Source of the DNA: Bacteroides sp. 224
GTDB taxonomy: Bacteria; Bacteroidota; Bacteroidia; Bacteroidales; Bacteroidaceae
Direction: 5' to 3'
Assembly: GCF_010500995.1 (NCBI RefSeq)
Contig: NZ_QVMK01000018.1
Coordinates: 1 to 51,621 of the forward strand
DNA length: 51,621 nucleotides
How positions within the stretch are numbered: position 1 is the stretch's first letter; each line of letters opens with the position of its first letter. Positions 34,387 through 42,169 of this stretch are shown one piece after another. The notes under the pieces were generated by a model. It saw nothing but the letters and a program-made list of their open reading frames with translations, searched no databases and had not been told where the DNA came from. Made by a program: the position numbers and the translations under genes.

Positions 34387-36150
34387 ATGACTAAAAAAGA
34401 TAACAACAAACCACTCTCAACTCTCAACTCTCCACTCTCAACTGAGATTCTCTCAACAGAGGAGAGAATCTCCGGTGGCGAAGCATTAATGAGATCGTTG
34501 GAACATCATGGTGTGAAAACCATATTCGGATATCCGGGTGGCTCCATTATGCCGGTGTTTGATGCTTTGTATGATCATCTGAATACATTAAACCATATTC
34601 TGGTTCGCCATGAGCAGGGGGCTGCGCATGCAGCACAGGGGCTTGCCAGAGTATCCGGCGAGGTAGGCGTATGCTTGGTAACCAGCGGACCCGGAGCTAC
34701 CAATACAGTGACCGGTGTGGCCGATGCTATGATCGACAGTACTCCTATGGTAGTTATAGCCGGACAGGTAGCCACTCCTTTTCTGGGTACGGACGCTTTT
34801 CAGGAAGTCGATTTAGTAGGTATCACTCAACCTATCTCCAAATGGAGCTACCAGATACAGCGTGCCGAAGATGTGGCATGGGCAGTAGCGCGCGCCTTTT
34901 ACATTGCCAAAAGCGGACGACCGGGCCCGGTGGTGTTAGACTTTGCCAAGAACGCACAGGTAGAAATGGTAGATTATGAACCCTTGAAGCTTGACTTTAT
35001 CCGCAGCTACGATCCTGAGCCGGATGTAGATGAAGAATATTTGCAAACAGCCGCTAAACTAATCAATAGCGCAAAGAAGCCTTTGGTGCTTGTAGGGCAA
35101 GGAGTAGAGTTAGGCAATGCCCAACAAGAACTACGCTCGTTTGTAGAGAAGGCAGATTTGCCTTTGGGCTGCACGCTGTTGGGGCTGTCGGCTGTTCCTT
35201 CCGATCATCCGTTGAATAAAGGTATGTTGGGAATGCATGGAAACCTTGCCCCCAATGTAAAAACCAATGAGTGCGATGTATTGATTGCCGTAGGTATGCG
35301 CTTTGACGATCGTGTAACCGGAAAGTTAGACACCTACGCCAAGCAAGCCAAGATTATACACCTGGATATCGACCCTTCCGAAATAGATAAGAACGTTAAG
35401 GTAGACATCCCCCTGCTGGGCGATTGTAAGCAAACATTGGCTCGCTTAACTCAACTGATTCAAGAGAATAAACATACAGCATGGATTGAAAGCTTTGCCG
35501 AATATGCCCAACAAGAGAACGAACAGGTTATCGAGAAAGAAATTCATCCGAAAGAAGGTCCGCTGAATATGGGCGAGGTGATTCGTGCCGTAAGCGAAGC
35601 TACTCATCATGAAGCTGTTTTGGTGACGGATGTCGGTCAGAATCAGATGATGGCTGCTCGCTACTTTAAGTATAGCAAGAATAGGAGTATTGTAACTTCC
35701 GGAGGTTTGGGAACCATGGGCTTCGGGCTTCCTGCTGCTATTGGTGCTACCTTTGGAGCTCCTCATCGTACTGTTTGCGCTTTCATGGGCGATGGTGGTT
35801 TGCAAATGAATATTCAGGAGTTGGGCACTATCATGGAGCAACAAGCCCCCGTAAAGGTAATTCTTCTTAATAATAACTATCTGGGCAATGTGCGTCAGTG
35901 GCAAGCAATGTTCTTCAACCGTCGCTATTCGTTCACCCCGATGATGAATCCGGATTATATGAAAATAGCATCAGCCTACGGAATCAACTCCCGTCGCGTC
36001 GTAAAGCGCGAAGAACTGCACGATGCCATCCGCGAGATGTTAACTACCGATGGGCCATTCGTCTTAGAAGCCTGTGTGATAGAAGAAGGTAACGTATTGC
36101 CAATGACACCTCCGGGAAGTAGTATAAATCAAATGTTGTTGGAATGTTGA
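34387..36150 (+). CDS. ilvB: Acetolactate synthase, large (catalytic) subunit
   Basis: This enzyme joins two pyruvates, or pyruvate and 2-oxobutyrate, using thiamine diphosphate. The protein has 587 residues. GGEALMRSLEHHGVKTIFGYPGGSIMPVFDAL is the family N-terminus; HEQGAAHAAQGLARVSG carries the cofactor-activating Glu, and MGDGGLQMN...ILLNNNYLGNV is the ThDP/Mg motif. An odd feature: the only usable ATG (34387) gives about 28 extra residues ([20 protein letters not shown] and so on) encoded by the ACTCTCAACTCTC word repeat and by a perfect 11-bp hairpin (34444-34472). The extension is in frame and probably translated, and not part of the enzyme fold. The regulatory subunit gene follows. Confidence 0.97.
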   Translation: MTKKDNNKPLSTLNSPLSTEILSTEERISGGEALMRSLEHHGVKTIFGYPGGSIMPVFDALYDHLNTLNHILVRHEQGAAHAAQGLARVSGEVGVCLVTSGPGATNTVTGVADAMIDSTPMVVIAGQVATPFLGTDAFQEVDLVGITQPISKWSYQIQRAEDVAWAVARAFYIAKSGRPGPVVLDFAKNAQVEMVDYEPLKLDFIRSYDPEPDVDEEYLQTAAKLINSAKKPLVLVGQGVELGNAQQELRSFVEKADLPLGCTLLGLSAVPSDHPLNKGMLGMHGNLAPNVKTNECDVLIAVGMRFDDRVTGKLDTYAKQAKIIHLDIDPSEIDKNVKVDIPLLGDCKQTLARLTQLIQENKHTAWIESFAEYAQQENEQVIEKEIHPKEGPLNMGEVIRAVSEATHHEAVLVTDVGQNQMMAARYFKYSKNRSIVTSGGLGTMGFGLPAAIGATFGAPHRTVCAFMGDGGLQMNIQELGTIMEQQAPVKVILLNNNYLGNVRQWQAMFFNRRYSFTPMMNPDYMKIASAYGINSRRVVKREELHDAIREMLTTDGPFVLEACVIEEGNVLPMTPPGSSINQMLLEC

Positions 36151-36152
36151 AC

Positions 36153-36268
36153 GAGTTATACAAGTTACGAGTTACAAGTTACGAGTTACAAGATGTTAGT
36201 GTAATCTGTGAACTGTATTTTATAACCCGTAACTTGTAACCTGTAACTTGTAACTCATAACCCGTAAC
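36153..36268. repeat. Inverted repeat of GTTACAAGTTACGA words between ilvB and ilvN
   Basis: The left arm (36153-36192) repeats GAGTTACAAGTTAC and the right arm (36222-36268) repeats GTAACTTGTAACCTGTAAC. Both arms are direct repeats internally and complementary to each other, so many registers of pairing are possible. It lies 3 bases after the ilvB stop and 12 before ilvN. Confidence 0.8.
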
Positions 36269-36280
36269 TAAATAAAAATC

Positions 36281-36838
36281 ATGGAGAAAACATTATATAC
36301 CCTTATCGTTCATTCGGAGAACATAGCAGGATTACTCAATCAGGTGACGGCCGTATTTACCCGTCGCCAGCTTAATATAGAGAGCCTGAATGTGTCGGCT
36401 TCTTCCATTAAAGGAGTACATAAATATACCATCACTACGTGGGCTACCAAAGATGTGATAGAGAAAGTAGTGAAACAGATTGAGAAGAAAATAGATGTAT
36501 TGCAAGCTCATTACTTTACGGACGATGAAATCTACTTCCACGAGATTGCGCTTTACAAGCTGTCTACTCCCGAGTTTCAGGAGAATCCGCTCGCATCTAA
36601 AATAATTCGTAGATACAGTGCCCGGGTGGTAGAGGTAAATCCGGTGTTTTGTATTGTCGAGAAGAACGGAATGAGCGAGGAAATCACCTCTTTATATAAC
36701 GAGTTGCGTGCATTTAATTGTGTGTTGCAATTTGTACGCTCGGGGCGTGTAGCTATCACCACCAGTTGCTTTGAGCGAGTAAATGAATATCTAACCATGC
36801 GAGAAGAGAAATACCTTCAAAACAAAAAAGAAGAATGA
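36281..36838 (+). CDS. ilvN: Acetolactate synthase, small (regulatory) subunit
   Basis: A 185-residue protein with an N-terminal ACT domain (YTLIVHSENIAGLLNQVTAVFTRRQLNIESLNVS). A second, C-terminal regulatory region begins after about residue 85. IlvN/IlvH subunits bind valine and give feedback inhibition to the catalytic subunit. The length is typical for the longer IlvN/IlvH form. It lies between the large subunit and the thioesterase gene, whose ATG is only 3 bases after the ilvN stop. Confidence 0.95.
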   Translation: MEKTLYTLIVHSENIAGLLNQVTAVFTRRQLNIESLNVSASSIKGVHKYTITTWATKDVIEKVVKQIEKKIDVLQAHYFTDDEIYFHEIALYKLSTPEFQENPLASKIIRRYSARVVEVNPVFCIVEKNGMSEEITSLYNELRAFNCVLQFVRSGRVAITTSCFERVNEYLTMREEKYLQNKKEE

Positions 36839-36841
36839 TCT

Positions 36842-37585
36842 ATGAAAGAGAATAAAATTGGTACCTACCATTTTGTAGCCGAGCCTTTCCATGTAGACTT
36901 TAACGGGAAGCTAACCTTAGGCGTGTTGGGCAATCATTTGTTGAACTGTGCTGGGTTTCATGCCACCGATCGCGGCTTTGGAATGTCTACGCTCAACGAA
37001 GAAAACTATACTTGGGTACTATCCCGTTTGGCTATCGAACTGGATGATATGCCTTATCAATATGAGAAATTTACAGTTCAGACGTGGGTAGAGAATGTGT
37101 ATCGCTTGTTTACCGACCGTAACTTTGCCATCCTTAATAAAGATGGAATAAAGATAGGCTATGCACGTTCTATCTGGGCTATGATCAATATGAATACCCG
37201 TAAGCCGGCCGACTTATTAAGTATGCACGACGGCAGCATCGCCCATTATATTTGCGAGGGAGAAGATTGCCCCATCGAGAAGCCTACCCGTATTAAAGTA
37301 GATACCAAAGAAGTGGCGGAAACCCTGGTAGCCAAATATAACGATATTGATGTGAACGGTCATATAAACAGCATCCGTTATATAGAACATATACTGGATT
37401 TATTCCCCATAGAATATTATCAAACCATGCGCGTTCGTCGTTTCGAGATAGCCTACATTGCCGAAGGCTACTATGGCGATGAACTGAAATTCTATAAAGA
37501 AGAGATTGGCGGTGGGGAATTTAGCGTAGAGATAAGAAAGAACCACGACGAAGTAGTTTGTCGTGCAAAAGTAATATTTGTATAG
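36842..37585 (+). CDS. Acyl-ACP thioesterase (FatA/FatB-like)
   Basis: A 247-residue cytoplasmic double-hotdog protein. FHVDFNGKLTLGVLGNHLLNCAG opens the first hotdog and YNDIDVNGHINSIRYIEHILD in the second contains the Asn/His active-site pair (D-x-N-x-H-x-N). Acyl-ACP thioesterases release free fatty acids from acyl carrier protein. Its place inside the ilv operon is a known Bacteroides arrangement (a B. thetaiotaomicron homologue has a solved structure). It is most simply explained by a link between branched-chain precursors and branched fatty acids; that link is inference. It lies 3 bases after ilvN. Confidence 0.9.
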   Translation: MKENKIGTYHFVAEPFHVDFNGKLTLGVLGNHLLNCAGFHATDRGFGMSTLNEENYTWVLSRLAIELDDMPYQYEKFTVQTWVENVYRLFTDRNFAILNKDGIKIGYARSIWAMINMNTRKPADLLSMHDGSIAHYICEGEDCPIEKPTRIKVDTKEVAETLVAKYNDIDVNGHINSIRYIEHILDLFPIEYYQTMRVRRFEIAYIAEGYYGDELKFYKEEIGGGEFSVEIRKNHDEVVCRAKVIFV

Positions 37586-37589
37586 TCCC

Positions 37590-37660
37590 CCCAAACTATA
37601 AACTATAAACTCAAAACTATAAACTAAAAACTTATAACCCATAAACTCAAAAACTTAAAT
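37590..37660. repeat. AAACTATAAACTC word repeat before ilvC
   Basis: Five or six degenerate copies of AAACTATAAACTC/AAACTTATAA fill the gap between the thioesterase stop and the ilvC start. It ends with ATAAACTCAAAAACTTAAA, a word shared with the leader of the foldase gene at about 14030. Confidence 0.65.
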
Positions 37661-37664
37661 TAAA

Positions 37665-38711
37665 ATGGCACAAATGAACTTTGGCGGAGTTACAGAAAAC
37701 GTAGTAACTCGTGAAGAATTTCCATTGGAAAAAGCTCGTGAAGTATTGAAAGATGAAACCATTGCCGTAATCGGTTATGGTGTACAAGGCCCAGGACAGG
37801 CTTTGAACCTTCGCGACAATGGATTTAATGTAATTGTCGGACAACGCAAAGGCGGCAAAACCTGGGAAAAGGCAGTAGCCGACGGCTGGATACCCGGCGA
37901 AACGTTATTCGATATTGAAGAGGCTTGTCAGCGTGGTACTATTATTCAATACTTGCTGTCGGATGCCGCTCAGATTGAAGTATGGCCTACTGTAAAGAAA
38001 CACCTTACTGCCGGTAAAGCACTTTATTTCTCGCACGGTTTCGGTATCACTTACAAAGAACGTACACATATTATTCCTCCGGCAGATGTAGATGTAATTT
38101 TGGTAGCTCCTAAAGGTTCGGGTACTTCATTGCGTACGATGTTCCTTGAAGGACGTGGCTTGAACTCTTCTTATGCCATCTTCCAAGATGCTACCGGCAA
38201 CGCATGGAATCGTGTAGTAGCCTTAGGTATCGGTGTAGGTTCGGGTTATTTATTTGAAACTACCTTCGAAAGAGAAGTGTACTCCGACCTTACCGGCGAA
38301 CGCGGTACATTGATGGGTGCTATTCAAGGAATCTTATTAGCTCAATATGAAGTATTGCGCGAAAACGGACACACTCCATCCGAAGCTTTCAATGAAACCG
38401 TAGAAGAGTTGACTCAATCATTAATGCCTTTATTCGCAAAGAATGGTATGGACTGGATGTACGCCAACTGCTCAACCACCGCTCAGCGTGGTGCCCTCGA
38501 CTGGATGGGACCCTTCCACGATGCCACCAAACCGGTATTTGCCAAATTATACAACGAGGTAAAAGTAGGTAACGAAGCACAACGCTCTATCGACACCAAC
38601 TCCAAACCCGATTACCGCGAAGGATTGGAAGCAGAGTTGAAAGAACTTCGCGAAAGCGAAATGTGGCAAGCAGGTGCAGTGGTACGTAAGTTGCGTCCGG
38701 AGAATAACTAA
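37665..38711 (+). CDS. ilvC: Ketol-acid reductoisomerase (class I)
   Basis: IlvC isomerises and reduces acetolactate (or acetohydroxybutyrate) to the dihydroxy acid used by IlvD. It has 348 residues. The Rossmann motif GYGVQGPGQALNLRDNGF binds the nucleotide; GQRKGGKTW follows it and helps set NADPH or NADH preference. The knotted C-terminal domain has Mg-binding DLTGERGTLMGAIQG and a conserved ETVEELTQSLMPLFA. The length fits class I with a slightly extended form. It closes the operon; a terminator follows. Confidence 0.97.
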   Translation: MAQMNFGGVTENVVTREEFPLEKAREVLKDETIAVIGYGVQGPGQALNLRDNGFNVIVGQRKGGKTWEKAVADGWIPGETLFDIEEACQRGTIIQYLLSDAAQIEVWPTVKKHLTAGKALYFSHGFGITYKERTHIIPPADVDVILVAPKGSGTSLRTMFLEGRGLNSSYAIFQDATGNAWNRVVALGIGVGSGYLFETTFEREVYSDLTGERGTLMGAIQGILLAQYEVLRENGHTPSEAFNETVEELTQSLMPLFAKNGMDWMYANCSTTAQRGALDWMGPFHDATKPVFAKLYNEVKVGNEAQRSIDTNSKPDYREGLEAELKELRESEMWQAGAVVRKLRPENN

Positions 38712-38736
38712 TCACTTTTTAATCAGATAAATAAAT

Positions 38737-38768
38737 GAGAGTGTTTCTGAGCGAGGCACTCTTTTTTT
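38737..38768 (+). terminator. Terminator of the ilv operon
   Basis: AGAGTG (38738-38743) and CACTCT (38757-38762) form a 6-bp stem extended by wobble pairs, followed by a T run. It is 26 bases past the ilvC stop. Confidence 0.7.
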
Positions 38769-38951
38769 GTATTTTTTCTTCTGCTACTCCTTAAGAATTT
38801 GGAAAATTAAAATAAATATGAAACGGAAATTTATTATTACTTTGCATTAGATGGATAACTTGGATAATGCTTATTTGATCTGAATTTTGTTAATTTGTGC
38901 ATTGAAAATAAATATCGCTCACAAAGATGCGTTTATTGCTAAACATTTTTT

Positions 38952-39190
38952 TATATTTGCAACGCTATATTATATAGCAGACATTTTATTTTAAGAAGCG
39001 TTTAGCTTATTCTATCTGAAGAAATCTGGACAATTTCGAAGACGTATAAGAATAAAATAAACGTTCTACCTCTCGTATATGTTATTGAAATATATACAAG
39101 TTGGGTGTGAGCGATTTTTTTTATCCACGTCTTGGGCAGTCCAGAGCCTCTTCAGGGGATAAACTAAGTTGGCTCACACTTCTTTTTTTA
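38952..39190 (+). ncRNA. Candidate structured small RNA or long 5' leader
   Basis: TATATTTG (38952-38959) is a -7 match. Downstream are three hairpins. The first is AAGCGTTTAGCTTATTC / GAATAAAATAAACGTT (38996-39065). The second is GTATAT/ATATAC (39075-39097). The third is a rod closed by GTGTGAGC (39105-39112) and GCTCACAC (39172-39179), which contains TTTATCC/GGATAAA and GGGC/GCCT. A TTCTTTTTTT tract follows the last stem like a terminator. Length from the box is about 220. It could be a 6S-like or other ncRNA, or a leader for the lipoprotein at 39236. The DNA between 38769 and 38951 shows nothing clear. Confidence 0.45.
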
Positions 39191-39235
39191 TATAATCATT
39201 CCTCTGAGCCTCGGAATATATACATTATTTTAATT

Positions 39236-39721
39236 ATGAGACAAAAAAGCATGAGAAAATTACGTTTTCTTTTGGCACTTAGTGTGGTTGGTTTAATGAC
39301 AAGTTGTGCTTCTGTAAGCCGGACTGGAGTAGTTGCTCCTTTCGCTTATACAGAAGTTCACCCTAATGAAATCAGAGCGGAAGTAGATCTATCGGAGAAA
39401 AACAAGGTCATTGGGAAAGCTAATCAATGGTATCTCTTAGGAGTGCGAGTAAGCGGTGGTAATAAATATTTTGAGAATAATTCCGAAAAGCCATCTCTTT
39501 TTGGTAAAAGGGTAAAAAAAGCTCAGTCGTGTGCAATGTATGATGCATTGGATGGTGGAGAATATGATATAATTGCAAATCCCCAATACCGTAATACAGT
39601 TCATAACTATTTCTTTGGATTGGTAAAAGGGTATAAGGTTTCTGTAACTGGTTATGGTGGAAAGGTAAAGAAATTGTATCAACATACTGAACCAACAGAC
39701 TACCAGACAATACAGAGATAA
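39236..39721 (+). CDS. Small lipoprotein of unknown function
   Basis: A 161-residue protein from the ATG at 39236 (MRQKSMRKLRFLLALSVVGLMTSC), or 156 from 39251. The lipobox is LMTSC followed by ASVSRTG. A longer frame starting at 39101 runs through the structured RNA and is not credible. The mature part has a conserved-looking core (YTEVHPNEIRAEVDLSEKNKVIGKA; AMYDALDGGEYDIIANPQYRNTVHNYFFGLVKGYKVSVTGYGGKVK), probably a small beta-rich domain. Bacteroides species carry several such short lipoproteins without assigned role. A hairpin terminator follows. Confidence 0.82.
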   Translation: MRQKSMRKLRFLLALSVVGLMTSCASVSRTGVVAPFAYTEVHPNEIRAEVDLSEKNKVIGKANQWYLLGVRVSGGNKYFENNSEKPSLFGKRVKKAQSCAMYDALDGGEYDIIANPQYRNTVHNYFFGLVKGYKVSVTGYGGKVKKLYQHTEPTDYQTIQR

Positions 39722-39737
39722 TAGTATTGGTGCGAAA

Positions 39738-39776
39738 CAGATCCGGATTATTGAAAGAATCCGGATCTATGTCTTT
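39738..39776 (+). terminator. Hairpin terminator of the lipoprotein gene
   Basis: GATCCGGATT (39740-39749) and AATCCGGATC (39758-39767) are a perfect 10-bp stem. The T-rich tail (TATGTCTTT) is weak. Confidence 0.7.
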
Positions 39777-39810
39777 AAGGATAAATTTAGTAAAACCGTG
39801 ATTATCAATT

Positions 39811-40005
39811 ATGAATGAAGATTTAAGAATTGAAGCGCTTCATGCGCTAAACACAATGCCAAATATAAGCAAGAAAGATATACGAAATGTTATTGAAACT
39901 ATACAAAGATGCTATATTAGTGTTCATCATGAAACTACTTTCGATGAAGTATATTTAAGTCAGGAGTTACAATACTTTATTGATGGTTTGGAATTGGGTG
40001 ATTAA
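39811..40005 (+). CDS. Very small protein of unknown function
   Basis: A 64-residue, mainly helical, acidic protein (MNEDLRIEALHALNTMPNISK, then DIRNVIETIQRCYISVHHETT). The ATG at 39811 follows the preceding terminator by 34 bases. It has no signal peptide and no recognised domain. Codon usage looks like that of its neighbours and the frame is not explained as a shadow of another gene, so it is probably real, but this cannot be shown. Confidence 0.5.
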   Translation: MNEDLRIEALHALNTMPNISKKDIRNVIETIQRCYISVHHETTFDEVYLSQELQYFIDGLELGD

Positions 40006-40123
40006 TGAATAAAAACTGATTCATAATACAGCAGGAAAACCACAGGCATATATTCTAATGAACAAAAATTTATTCATTACATGGCTATAGCACATATATG
40101 ATGCTTCTTATGTCAGGTTTTTC

Positions 40124-40210
40124 CACGCCCGCGGCAAAATCTTGTCACAGCCGTGATAAAACCTTGCTGCGGCCGTGGCAAAATCTCGTTACGGTCGTGC
40201 AAAATCTTGC
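40124..40210. repeat. Intergenic tandem array of a 22-bp unit (array 3)
   Basis: Units start at 40124, 40146 and 40168 (22 bp each) and 40190 (21 bp, one base missing). The pattern is (C/T)(A/G)C(G/A)GCCGTGGCAAAATCTTG-like. The array occupies the gap between the 64-residue ORF and the kinase. The rest of the gap (40006-40123, 40211-40256) is AT-rich and shows nothing clear. Same period as arrays 1 and 2. Confidence 0.85.
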
Positions 40211-40256
40211 TAAAGCAATATAGGAATATGTTGCAGGGGAAATTTGTTCAACAAAG

Positions 40257-40290
40257 ATTGGGTAAAATCAGTTAGATGATGTTATCTTTG
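40257..40290 (+). promoter_or_regulatory. Promoter of the kinase gene pair
   Basis: TATCTTTG (40283-40290) is an exact -7 match. ATTG (40257-40260) lies 22 bases upstream as a near -33 box. A purine-rich AGAGGAGAAG precedes the start. Confidence 0.55.
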
Positions 40291-40343
40291 AACTTTTATT
40301 TCACAAAGTGGAATACCAGTAGAGGAGAAGATTGAATAAGACA

Positions 40344-41450
40344 ATGGATAGAGTAGAAGAATCAGGTTTTGCAGTTCCTCATATAGTTTCGCTTTCCTCT
40401 CCGATGTCATACTATGTTGGTGAGGGGGTTACAGCTTGTTGCTACAAGGTGAATTATTATGGAAAATGGCTTTTGATGAAACGACTAAAAGAGGAATATC
40501 TTCAGAATACATTATACATAGCTGCTTTTAGAAAGGAATTTGAATTAGGAGTTCATTTGGATCATCCTAATATTGTGCGTTATGTGGATATCAAAGAAGA
40601 TAAGGAAGGGTTATGTATTCTAACAGAATATGTGGATGGACTTACTTTAGATGAATTTCAGAAAGAAACCCCTACTCATTTTAAAAACAAAGTTAACCAA
40701 AAGCAATTTATTACAGAGTTGCTTGCTGCCATTGAATATCTGCATCAGCATCAAATACTGCATTTAGATCTGAAACCTGATAATATACTGATAACGAGAC
40801 AAGGAAATCACGTAAAACTAATTGATTTTGGTTTTGCTTATCAGGATTGTTATCTTTATCAGCCAGCAGGTTCTGGAAAATATGCGGCTCCTGAACAAAA
40901 AACTAAAATAGGAAACCTGTCTCCCGCCTGCGATATATATGCAATTGGATGTATTCTTCGGGGTATTGGAGTTGGTTCAAAAGAATTCATTGGCAAATGT
41001 ACTGCTTTCAATCCTCAAAAAAGATATCAGTCAATTAATGAAATGAGATCTTCAATGTTGTCAGCAATGAAGCGTCGGTATGCTGTAAGTGCTTTCTTAT
41101 TAATCGTGATGGTATTTGTTTTCTGGGGAGGACAACTCATAGATAAGACTTTTATTACTGCACCCTCACTTCCTCCTGTTGATATGAATATTGAACAGGA
41201 GTCAGTGAAAGAAGATGTGTCATCTGCTTTTACATTTGTAATAACCCCCACTCCTTTAGAGGTTTCAATAATAGAAAAGATAAAAAAAGAAAGAGATACT
41301 AAAGCTTCTCTTTATGCTCTTTATTATCAACTCATAAGCACTGATGAATTACTTATGGAAGTGAAATTAGAGAATGGAAAATATGTGAAACTTCCTCCCA
41401 GCATCTATGAGGAACTCTATAAAAATGCCTTTAGCAAATATGCCCAATGA
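40344..41450 (+). CDS. Membrane-anchored Ser/Thr protein kinase (Hanks type)
   Basis: A 368-residue protein started at the ATG at 40344 (a TTG 12 bases earlier is possible). The kinase domain spans about 25-225: Gly loop VGEGVTACCYKV, catalytic Lys46 (LLMKRL), helix C Glu65, catalytic loop HLDLKPDN (140-147, so non-RD: Leu replaces Arg), DFG at 161-163 and the short AAPEQ motif. A membrane segment follows (about 248-265, VSAFLLIVMVFVFWGGQLI), then about 100 residues that would lie in the periplasm. The partner gene overlaps by ATGA (41447-41450), so the two are translationally coupled. The kinase core has everything needed for activity apart from the RD Arg. Its target is unknown; the partner is the obvious candidate. 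Confidence 0.9.
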   Translation: MDRVEESGFAVPHIVSLSSPMSYYVGEGVTACCYKVNYYGKWLLMKRLKEEYLQNTLYIAAFRKEFELGVHLDHPNIVRYVDIKEDKEGLCILTEYVDGLTLDEFQKETPTHFKNKVNQKQFITELLAAIEYLHQHQILHLDLKPDNILITRQGNHVKLIDFGFAYQDCYLYQPAGSGKYAAPEQKTKIGNLSPACDIYAIGCILRGIGVGSKEFIGKCTAFNPQKRYQSINEMRSSMLSAMKRRYAVSAFLLIVMVFVFWGGQLIDKTFITAPSLPPVDMNIEQESVKEDVSSAFTFVITPTPLEVSIIEKIKKERDTKASLYALYYQLISTDELLMEVKLENGKYVKLPPSIYEELYKNAFSKYAQ

Positions 41451-41998
41451 TACTTCCAACCTTAATTTGCCAACTTCTTAAAGAAAAATCAGCTACTCAA
41501 TTGTTGCGTCCTGCCGATTTTGCTGTATTGTCTGAATGTATTCTTGAAAAAACCGGTGAACGTTTGTCTGTTAATACGCTAAAGCGACTCTTTGGTACTC
41601 TTGCTGAAGTAGATCCCACTCAAACAACTTTAAATATTATTGCCCAATACTTGGAGTATCCTACTTGGAGTATCTTACAAAAAGAATTGGAAGGTACTAA
41701 TTCTGGTTTTGGTGATTGTCCGGATTGCATCTTTCCTAAAGAATTTCATGTAGGGCAACAGCTTTATCTTGTCTATTCCCCAGATAGAGAATTGATTTTA
41801 GAAGTACAGCCGGATAAAACTTGCAAAGTTATTCATGTAAATAAAGGAAAATTGTATCCTGGTGATTTCCTTAGAATTGAATCTATTCTTCTTAATGCTC
41901 CCTTGGTAGTTAAAGAGGTTGTCAGAGGGGGAGTTTCTTTAGGCACATATACAGGTGCTAAGGAAGGAGGAGTGCTGATGATTACCGTTATTTCTTGA
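41447..41998 (+). CDS. Kinase partner: Bacteroidetes HTH-like domain plus small C-terminal beta domain
   Basis: A 183-residue protein. Residues 1-80 match a Bacteroidetes-specific helical domain (LSECILEKTGERLSVNTLKRLFG, then TQTTLNIIAQYLEYPTWSIL), often found at the N-terminus of signalling proteins and thought to be HTH-like. Residues 95-183 form a separate beta-rich unit (HVGQQLYLVYSPDRELILEVQ; GDFLRIESILLNAPLVVKEV) that could bind a ligand. No membrane segment. The start overlaps the kinase stop (ATGA). I infer a cytoplasmic transcription-type partner of the kinase; it could be a phosphorylation target. Evidence for DNA binding is only by pattern. Confidence 0.7.
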   Translation: MILPTLICQLLKEKSATQLLRPADFAVLSECILEKTGERLSVNTLKRLFGTLAEVDPTQTTLNIIAQYLEYPTWSILQKELEGTNSGFGDCPDCIFPKEFHVGQQLYLVYSPDRELILEVQPDKTCKVIHVNKGKLYPGDFLRIESILLNAPLVVKEVVRGGVSLGTYTGAKEGGVLMITVIS

Positions 41999-42088
41999 TA
42001 ATTTATTTTCTTAACTATTTCCTTTTGTGGTAAATTTTGTATATATTTGATCGTAAAGAATAGGTAGTTCATGTGATATGAATTACAA

Positions 42089-42148
42089 CACTCTGGCTTT
42101 ATTCATTTATTTGTTAACTGCCAGAGAAACAATAAGGTCTCCAGAGTG
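42089..42148 (+). other. Two mutually exclusive hairpins sharing one arm
   Basis: CACTCTGG(C) at 42089-42097 can pair with GCCAGAG (42120-42126) or with CCAGAGTG (42141-42148). Neither is followed by a T tract. It is 20 bases upstream of the LRR protein start, so it could be a leader switch or a terminator remnant. Confidence 0.35.
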
Positions 42149-42169
42149 AGCCAAATTAAAAGGAAATAA

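Noticed and set aside
38996..39180. SRP RNA, tmRNA or RNase P RNA
   Set aside because: No GGAA-tetraloop core, tRNA-like ends or P-RNA conserved core could be seen; 6S-like RNA remains only a possibility.
39101..39235. N-terminal extension of the small lipoprotein upstream of 39236
   Set aside because: It would place 45 residues before the signal peptide and is encoded by the structured RNA element.
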